From: Phialocephala subalpina
Lineage: Eukaryota > Ascomycota > Leotiomycetes > Helotiales > Mollisiaceae
Direction of reading: 5' to 3'
Length of the DNA stretch: 64,000 nt
Assembly (NCBI GenBank): GCA_900073065.1
Contig: FJOG01000033.1
Span: 199,649-263,648 of the forward strand
The notes beneath the pieces were generated by a model. It saw nothing but the letters and a program-made list of their open reading frames with translations, had not been told where the DNA came from and made no database searches. Positions 56,833 to 64,000 of this stretch are shown here, in pieces. Both the position numbers and the translations under genes were made by a program. Every line of letters begins with the position of its first letter. Position 1 is the first letter of the stretch.

Positions 56833-57810
56833 ATGCTCCAACAACCGGCTCACCAACCTCCCCCGCGACCTCCTTGCTCGCCCTCACCCTCACCACCAAG
56901 TTCGCCCCTCCTCTCGCCTACGGGCACGCTCTACAATGAGGGAACCATCGTCTCTCTAATCAACGAGTTCTACTCCATCCTCGTTTCACTGGCCTACCTT
57001 CGACCCTCTTAGATCATCTATCCTCCTCCAGGCACCGGGCACAACATCAACGAGAAACTCTGCAACTCGCTCAACATCAACGTCGCGGTTATTTCACTTA
57101 TGAAGAGAATCCCGTATATCGATGGACCGTACGAAGATGTTCAGAAGCTCGAGGGGTTTGACGAAGAAGCCAGCGCCTATGGCTGCCATTTATTCCCTGG
57201 CTCTAGGGGATATTCATTTTTGCGTGGCGACGATATCGTCGAGAGTCGTGACCCGGAGAATGATGGGGTTGAGGGAGTGAGATTGAACTATCTGCTGAGC
57301 CATGATGTCGCGCTGTCGCATTGTTTGAGAGATGGGATGATTTTGGTGCTGGATACGAAAGCCAGTATGCTGCGGCTGAAACTCCTACTTCTCTCGTTGG
57401 CATAAGCTGATGGAATCTACAGATACGGTGAGGGTACTGGAAAACAATTCTGGTCCGGACTTCGACAACCCTGAAGGTACGGTGCTTGAGAGACCGGAAG
57501 AGCCGAGGCATTACAGAAATTGCCACCCGCAGGACGCACCGTCTTACTTCAGGCATCTAATTGAGAAGGTCCGGTCATTGGAGCTGATACCTTCCGGGCC
57601 CTCGAGGTGGCACAAAGAGTTCTACGGCTATAACATGGGGCATGAAGACGTAAGTACCGAATTCCGCGATGCAGGATTGACTAACTAGGTCGGCAGCGCG
57701 ATCAGGTGAAGAAGATACTCATAGAGGAGTACGGCTGGCCAGATAATTTCAGGCAGGAGGATTGGGCACGAGATGCAGAGGAGATTTGGAACAGGATTGC
57801 TTCGATTTAA
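56833..57810 (+). pseudogene. Conserved fungal hypothetical gene with in-frame TAG
   Basis: Frame from 56728 (possible membrane anchor; first ATG 56833) with a TAG at 57010-57012 between LAYLRPS and IIYPPPGTGHNIN. It continues with VAVISLMKRIPYIDG, LNYLLSHDVALS and ILVLDTKA. Two introns (57365-57422 and 57650-57696) restore NTVRVLENNSGPDF and the C-terminal EEYGWPDNFRQEDW to stop 57810. I recognise this pattern (membrane-linked start, 'YPP', 'RLPY', 'DTK..TIR', 'YGWP..FR..DW') from a common uncharacterised fungal family. The gene is intact except for the TAG, so it could also be read as starting inside at 57100. Confidence 0.6.
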
Positions 57811-57884
57811 CATATTAAATTATGTCTGAGACAAGACACTCCAAAGCACAATGGAGTACACATAAGACTTTCCGCCCGTGGCCT

Positions 57885-60342
57885 TTACATGCCGACGCAG
57901 TAATAATACCCTGGCCATAAGTTCGCACAAGCTCCCACAGCAGGGTTCCAAGCATAAAACTGGTCTAACGTGATTCCATACGCTGTCGCAATATCGTAGC
58001 AGCCATCGCTAGATTTTGCTTCATAGAATACCGTACAACTGCTTACCATGCCCGTCTGTGTAGGTGTAGGTGTGATAACAGAGCTAGCCGACGTTGTTGT
58101 TGTTGTCGCGGGGTTTGTAGTGCTGGAAACTGGAACCCCAGACACGCAGTAGCTGTAACCCGCCCAGAAGCCGTTACACGACGTGTCGACATTGGTGTTA
58201 GCGCGATGAATTCCGCCAGCGTGAGTCCATACGCAGCCGCGACATCGCTGCATGAATCGCCTGATACGACGGTGTACCATGTGAGCAGTATGGTGTAGTT
58301 CCCGGAGCTGTTGCACTTGGAGCTACGACATAGGATGTACCCGTTGGAGAGGACTTCGAAGTTGATGTTGCGGGTGCTTTGGTGGTAGTGACGCTGGATA
58401 CGACTGTCCCGTTGACAGCAGCAACACTATTGAGTGTTAACAAGTTTCTTGTTAGGTCTGTAGTAGACTTACCAGTAGTCATCCCCCAAAATGAGATTCG
58501 GGCAGGCCGAGTCAATTGATGGATTCAGGTCTACAAAGTCAGCACATTTTTGGGAGTTTCAAGCATATACATACTGATGAAATCCGAAAATGTCAACCCG
58601 AATTTCTCGCTCACGAAGCTGCAGTCGTCTCCTGCTTCCACTGTATAGTAAAGACCACAGTTGGTGATCGTTCCAGACGGGGTAGGGCTTGCGGGAATTC
58701 TAACAAAATTAACTACCTGCCCACTGACAAATTGTGAGAAGCAACTTACGCTGTTGTGATGTAAACAGATGGGGTAGCAACAGTAGCTATAGGTGGAATG
58801 TAGACTCCACCAGGTGGTCTATGGGAATCAGCATTCATTCTCGATTCGGCAATGATGTTTCAAGACTGACCCAACGCAACCGACTGTACCATAAGTAACG
58901 TGGTCAAGGCTTATATAGGGATTCCACGTATAGAATTAAGCCAGGGTAAAGTTAGAAAATCCAGCGACCCAGTTGGCAATGTTTTCCGTGTTGTTGTTCC
59001 AAACAACAGTTCCCAGGTCGACAACAGCAACCGAGCGTGAGAGCGGGGCACAAATCGTCTGGTCACTCAAACCAAGGCAATAAAGACCTGAGTTGAGATT
59101 ATAGATGCTGGCACTTGGGATCTGATACTGGATCGCTACTTCTTTGCAAGTTAGAGAGACCGTACTACCAATACTAATGGTCTAAGGGCAAGTCTAAGCC
59201 GATGTCTCGTTGACAACAGGAATTTCGGCGCCACTGTGTGTATGTTTAGTAAGGCTTCGATGCAGCTTTCGCCTTCTGGTTCTTACTATGCCAATGCGTT
59301 TGAGAAGTCGTTTGCCGGTGTGATCGTATCGTCGAGATTGCAGTTTGCTTTCATGCTATCCCAAACCTGAGCTGTGATATTGCTTCTTGAGATCAGCGCA
59401 ACGAACAAAATCGAGAGGGCTTAAATTACATACTCACATATATCGCCCCACTTGTTCTCCAAGCCATACTTGAATGTCTGTCTGTTTGACTTAGCTGGTG
59501 GACGTAAAGAAGGAGCTAGGCAAAACTTACAAGAAACAAGAAGAACATTGAATCTCGAGATGATACTCGTCAAATTCTAGCGGAAGTGGCCATCCATAGT
59601 TATCATCATCTATTGGATCACCACGCTCGATGTAGTAGTCCAGAGCTGCGAGTTGAGTTGATCCAGCCGCACCAATTGCGTCCGACCGCCCAAAGTCAAA
59701 TGGACTGTAGCAAATGTTATTCTCGTCCACGACATACTCCCAATAAAAAATTTGTCCATTGAAACAACACTTGTAGGTGTTGTTAGGCCAGGTTGCTGCC
59801 TTATTCAGAACCATTTCTGTGATATTCCAACTGCCCACCGAATCAGCAAGAAAGCATTGGAGGTCTAGGTAGGCAACGCACGTCTTCTCATCATCTAAGC
59901 AAAAGCCTGATGTATTAGTGTCTGCCAAACAGATCAGACCAACTTTATACTGCATGTGATCTATCCAGGACGAGAACGTGATATTCTGGCTGTCAATTGT
60001 TAACATGGCGGAACCACACCCAGCCTCGACTGCTGTCGCCAGCTCTGCTAATGAAGCCTCGCATGCTGAAGTGCAGAGGCTAGCCATGGAAGACGTACTC
60101 TAACCTGGAATTGTAAGTGACATCGGCCATGATATGCCTGAAAGAGTTTACTCACCGACCGCTTGTATGCCATAGGTGGTTAGTTGGATGATGTCTTCTG
60201 GACAGCTGATAGAAGCATTCAGGGCTGCATCACAAGTGGTACTTAGGTCAGATGAAAAGATTTGTGTCTACAAGCCGTTGTACAGCATGGTAGCCATACT
60301 TTGGGCTGCTAAGGTGCCAAGAACCAAAAAAGAGAGAGCCAT
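57885..60342 (-). pseudogene. LysM-domain secreted protein, decayed
   Basis: From ATG 60342 a signal peptide (MALSFLVLGTLAAQSMA) is followed by a TAG at 60268-60270, then DLSTTCDAALNASISCPED, and after an intron LCTSACEASLAELA, CLDDEKTC and a Cys-rich region to 59527. Further exons hold NITAQVWDSMKANCNL, a first LysM (VSLTCKEVAIQYQIPSASIY to about 58950), Thr/Ser linkers, a second LysM (WYTVVSGDSCSDVAAAYGL) that needs two frame repairs near 58270 and 58205, and an intact last LysM (DGCYDIATAYGITLDQFYAW ... GYYYCVG) ending at 57885. LysM proteins bind chitin and act as fungal effectors or wall proteins. Lesions: at least one stop and two frame changes. Confidence 0.72.
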
Positions 60343-61646
60343 AGTTGATGAGAGCAGATGGTCATGACTGGAGGAAGACAGAAAGAGCGGCTCAGCAGGT
60401 AAAGTTTTAATGCTGGATGATGTAGGGAGTTTGCCAAATGGGAATGTGAATTGCAAGTACGATTTGCTGGTGGTTTCCATGGGTATGGTGCGAGCAAGGA
60501 GCCTTTGTCCTCGAACTTCAGCATCCTTGTCCATCCGATTCCTGAAGATAATGAGTTTTGCGAATTTTTGCAAGTGGGGAGAAAGTTGCAGATCCCGCAA
60601 AAATTTCAAGAACATGTCTGTCTGCCTGACCAATATAGTTGCAATTGCTAAGGGTTAGATTAAGTTAATGGAGGGTGTCTGTGCCTCTCATCACTTGATT
60701 AGAGTTTGGGAGCCCTTTGGTTGTGAAAAAACGAGATTACTTCGGACTACAGACCTCTTCAATAGCCTTCCCCCTAGTCATTTGCAGGAGGCAAAAACAA
60801 ATAAAGCTCTGTTCATAGAAACGAATCAAGCTTGCAGGGGGAGTAAACAAGCACACGACAAGATATTCGGACAAGGAGATCCGAAAGGAAGCAATAATTT
60901 AGATGTCATGCAGGTACGATCGGCTCACTCGACGGATGCGGTTATCGGAATCAATTTGAGCAGGCAGTACGTGTACGGTGGGGTGAAGCTTAATGATACT
61001 AGTACTTTGCACTTTGGTGTCCGGCGTAATAGTTACGCCAAGACTTCTAGAGACTTCTTCTGAGCAAGGGGAATTTGACCCATTGATCGCTTGGATTTGA
61101 AGAAATATTGCTTGATCTAGTAAAGTTCAAATATAGAGCCTTTGGAATTATTACGCCTGATACGAAGTAGTAACTTTAAGCAAAACAAAGGGGGTGCTTC
61201 GGCTACCAACCTTATTGTGGCAGGGATCAGCAGATGCCATGCCATGTTGAATGGGAGCGCTGTGCGGGAAAACTCCTATCTCGGCGGGCGGCGCCGCAGG
61301 GCGTTTACTGTAGCGACTTTGGCCCTGAAAGACAGTGCTCACTCGCTAAAATTTCCAGGCTGCTTACAGCGTCCGATTTTGATGCCCCAGTCCGTGCGAC
61401 ATCAAAAGTCGCAATGCCAATCCGGGGAATACGCATACGGAAACCCTCTTTTGGCAGATTATCCGGTACTACACGCTGTAGGATGATCGTGTGGTGGGCT
61501 CAGCTGCACACTGGGTTTGGTCCACCTTTGAAGCTCGAGGTCAAACCTGTTCTCGACCCTTAGGATGTTCAGGAAGACGTTCAATACCACGAGCATGACT
61601 TTGAGTCGAAGGCGTTCAAAAGTATGTCTGAGAATAAGCGAAAATA
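60343..61646. other. Intergenic
   Basis: About 1.3 kb with short frames; a 131-codon frame (60668-61063) and a 114-codon frame (61142-61486) have no motif and uneven composition. Not called. Confidence 0.35.
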
Positions 61647-62133
61647 ATGGCTCAGAGTACCATAGGAAGTATGGATGGAACAGATACCGCTTTTCCCGAT
61701 CTTGACACTTGGGTAGAGCGCGAAGCACCCTCGGTCGTCTGTGAGGGATTTTACGAGTTCTACGATCAAGATCACAAGTTGGGAACTTTTGATAAGCAAG
61801 GTGATAGGCCGGAGGTTTGTTTCAACACTATAATTTGTTTGGAGTGGGATCGAGGCTGACCTTCTCCAGCACCTGGAGTGGTCATATCAGTCTGAGCAGA
61901 AGCTCGGAGTGAAGTGGCTTAATAGCAGATTTGGTCCGGTGCATGCTCCAACCGAGAAGGCCTTCCTCCTAATCAATCATTTTGAAGGTTGGGCCGAAGT
62001 AGTGGATTACAAATCATCTGTTGCGATATTTGTCTCCTTCCCCTCTCGTGCCGAGAAAGACAACATGAAGAAAGAGAAGGATAAGGAAGGTGAGGAGCAT
62101 GTTGAGGAGCAGAAAAGAGAGAAGGAGAATTAA
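61647..62133 (+). CDS. Small hypothetical protein, two exons
   Basis: I do not recognise this gene. An ATG at 61647 opens a frame with DLDTWVEREAPSVVCEGFYE; an intron at 61815-61869 (GTTTGT donor, CAG acceptor) joins it in phase to HLEWSYQSEQKLGVKWLNSR and INHFEGWAEVVDY. The last 30 residues are Lys/Glu-rich (coiled coil or disordered). 143 aa. Both exons look like protein (aromatic and hydrophobic spacing), but the donor is weak and the neighbourhood contains more coding-like scraps at 61490-61620 and 62165-62345, so a larger, partly decayed gene is possible. Confidence 0.35.
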
Positions 62134-62662
62134 AAGATTGGATGAGACTGTAGCAGGACTAAGCTTTGTTTGGACCTTGCCCAATCTATAGAACGAGTAA
62201 AACTGTTGCAGATTTCGCAATATGGCGGACAGCATATTGATTCGCAAGACCTGTTTCCACTTCACAAGAGAGTGAAGGCAATGATCGAAACGGCGATAAA
62301 ATCTAGGGATGGAACTCTGCTCAGATGCAAAGATACAAGTAAACTTTGTTGAGATCGATTTTGGTTCAATTTCTAACGATAGTCACTGCTTTCACTGCTA
62401 GACATCCGGAAAGGGATGATACCCAAGCGCCTCATGTTCGAAGAACAAGTCCGATTGAACTCAAATGAGTTAAATTTCATTCTTAAATACCGATGCAACC
62501 GCCAAGTATCGAAACAAACAACCACCTTATAACTCATGAAATATGTTTTACAGTTTGGTTCGAGGGCCCGAATAATGTCCGATCCGTTCCATCACGCCAG
62601 CTCAATCAAATAACAACTACGCCAGCATTCTTCTCCCACTATCATAACTAACACCTTCCAAC
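62134..62662. other. Intergenic with coding-like scrap
   Basis: About 530 bases. A 60-codon plus-strand frame (62170-62352; SIERVKLLQISQYGGQHIDS) may be a continuation of the unknown gene upstream. Confidence 0.35.
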
Positions 62663-63025
62663 TCACAACCCCTCTGACATCTGCTCATCCAGCCGGGTTG
62701 TCACACTGCTCCTCGTCTTTCTAACCTCAGGGATATCCACTACCTGGACCTCCTCCGTCGCACGGCTCGCAGAACTTCCGACGTTAGTCTCATCGATATG
62801 AGCAGTGGAGGAAGGATGAGAGGCTGCGGCAGCCAGTCCACCTTTGCGGGCGGTCTCTCGCGCTTCTTCTGTGGGCCGGTTGGCAAAGTTTCCTAGGTTG
62901 CTGCTAACTGGTGGTTCTTCGAGGATGCCGTGAGCGGCGAGACCGCCTTTGTGGCCAATCTCTTGGACTTCTTCGGTAGGTCGGTTGGCAAAATTGCCTG
63001 GGTTGGTAGATACAGAGGCGGCCAT
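62663..63025 (-). CDS. Con-10-like KGG-repeat stress/conidiation protein
   Basis: Intronless, 120 aa. Two copies of N-x-GNFANRPTEE-x2-E-x3-KGGLA lie at residues 7-31 and 43-67, and a third, degenerate copy (GSSASRATEEVQ) follows. This repeat defines the con-10/KGG family: small hydrophilic proteins induced in conidiation, drying and light, probably protecting other macromolecules. The C-terminal 35 residues are not part of the repeat. A TATAAAAG lies 130 bp upstream. Intact. Confidence 0.88.
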   Translation of the reverse strand: MAASVSTNPGNFANRPTEEVQEIGHKGGLAAHGILEEPPVSSNLGNFANRPTEEARETARKGGLAAAASHPSSTAHIDETNVGSSASRATEEVQVVDIPEVRKTRSSVTTRLDEQMSEGL

Positions 63026-63154
63026 GTTGATGAGATGAGCTGGGGTGAAGTGGTCGATAGAGATATAAATAAAGAGGTGTTGATAGAAGTGTCTTGAGGT
63101 AGGTCGTTTCGAGACGAGAAAGATAGGAGTTCAGGAAATGGAAGAAGACATCAA

Positions 63155-63162
63155 CTTTTATA
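63155..63162 (-). promoter_or_regulatory. TATA box of the Con-10-like gene
   Basis: Minus-strand TATAAAAG, 130 bp before the ATG; a weaker TATTTATA lies at 63064-63071. Confidence 0.5.
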
Positions 63163-64000
63163 TCTGCAAGAGCTCTACTTGAAGCGTAGCACCAGAGCCT
63201 CGTGCTTTTTCTGATGTCATAGTCGCCTGCCTTGATTTCCTTGCCTGTGATTCAGATCCTTCTCGAAAGCAAGGTTACGATCATCCCTCCGAAATGAGAA
63301 GTGACGAAAAGGACAGGGAAGCTCAATAAACAATTGGGTATCTGCTGCTACTTGTGAAACACCCAGGGAAACAGATATGCATTCGGATTTTCGGCAAAAT
63401 AATTGGACCAGTGGAGAACCTAGTCCTGATATCAGCCTGGGGATTGTGTTATGCTGCCGAGAACGTAGTAAGGATCACACGTGAAAGCGTGTCGAGACGA
63501 TCTGGATCTTACGGAACCCTTGAATGGTCTGAACTCTAAAGCAGGTATGATCTGTAGATATGACATCTGCGCCTGAAAGATCAACTAATCATATGATGGC
63601 AAAGGTTCAAAAACCGGTTCAACGATTTTCATCCTGAAAGGCCGGAGACGCGTCTGGATCAACGTGTTATGCGTCATTTGTAAACAAAGGAGGTGTTGGT
63701 GCCGAGGTTATCCCTGTTTACCCACAAGGGTTCGCTTAAGATCAGCGATATGGCGTTTGCAGTCGTGCCTACGGGCCAGCAATAAGCCCCAATCAGCCAC
63801 AGAATTTTTCAGCGATACAAATAGGAACGACTTATGAGAGCTCAGGCTTTGCTCAAGCATGCTCGCCCTCGGCTCAGGCATGCTCAGGCTCTACTCAGGC
63901 TCTCAGGTATTGCATAATTAATGTGTATGGTTTGCTTTAACTCGATATCACCACCATCAAATATACCGCTTACCCTCGGACCAAAGCGTCGCGTCACAGC
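63163..64000. other. Intergenic, right edge with GCTCAGGC-type repeats
   Basis: About 840 bases. At 63838-63907 a cluster of GCTCAGGC / GCTCAAGC / ACTCAGGC words stands in near-tandem. A similar set (GCTCAGGCTAGCTTAGGC...) stands at 51108-51165 at the edge of the AT island. Otherwise no signal. Confidence 0.45.

Noticed and set aside
60668..61063. A 131-codon plus-strand frame
   Set aside because: No recognisable domain and no conserved splice; left as intergenic.
63838..63910. CRISPR-like short repeat array
   Set aside because: Repeats are 8 bp, irregular and without spacers of constant length, in a eukaryotic genome.

Overview
The window is nuclear DNA of a filamentous ascomycete (Pezizomycotina). 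Genes carry short spliceosomal introns of about 43-160 nt with GTANGT-type donors, and the families are typically fungal: HET-domain proteins, Zn2Cys6 regulators, LysM protein, fungal GH30, Con-10-like KGG protein and an EF-hand MscS channel. A class such as Leotiomycetes is possible but cannot be fixed from this sequence alone.

Layout. 0-10 kb: the edge of a fungal regulator-like gene, an AYR1-like SDR (+) tail-to-tail with a FAD monooxygenase (-), an ankyrin protein (+), a decayed duplicate of the monooxygenase/ankyrin intergenic region, and a 13-exon type-B carboxylesterase (-). 10-24 kb: an accessory stretch with four broken HET genes, a pogo-type transposase scrap, a divergent GST / Zn2Cys6 regulator pair, an NAD(P)-binding oxidoreductase, and a 488-bp hAT-like MITE with a perfect 8-bp target duplication. 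25-35 kb: an intact AAA+ ATPase, a DUF300/TMEM184 membrane protein, a BAHD-type acyltransferase next to an O-methyltransferase, and the ruins of a transporter and a Zn2Cys6 regulator. 35-50 kb: a fifth HET ruin, a small membrane protein, a long MscS channel, and a second AAA+ ATPase interrupted by an exact 250-bp tandem duplication. 49-64 kb: an inactivated 2OG-oxygenase-like gene ending beside a very AT-rich island, an intact secreted GH30, a complete but dead 1.85-kb pogo/Fot1-like transposon, a conserved hypothetical with an in-frame stop, a decayed LysM gene, a short unknown gene and a Con-10-like gene.

How it works together. Housekeeping-like genes (MscS, DUF300, small membrane protein, AAA+) are intact and cleanly spliced. 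Between them lie self/non-self (HET) and effector-type genes that are mostly dead. Many of the stops are tryptophan codons turned to TAG, which is the CpA to TpA change expected from repeat-induced point mutation (RIP), and the repeats carry similar changes. The acyltransferase, methyltransferase, transporter relic and regulator relic may be an eroding small metabolite cluster. The GST and its divergent regulator share one promoter region. I found no convincing tRNA, rRNA or CRISPR. Exon borders were placed by hand from frame, splice consensus and family motifs; no alignment or database search was run.
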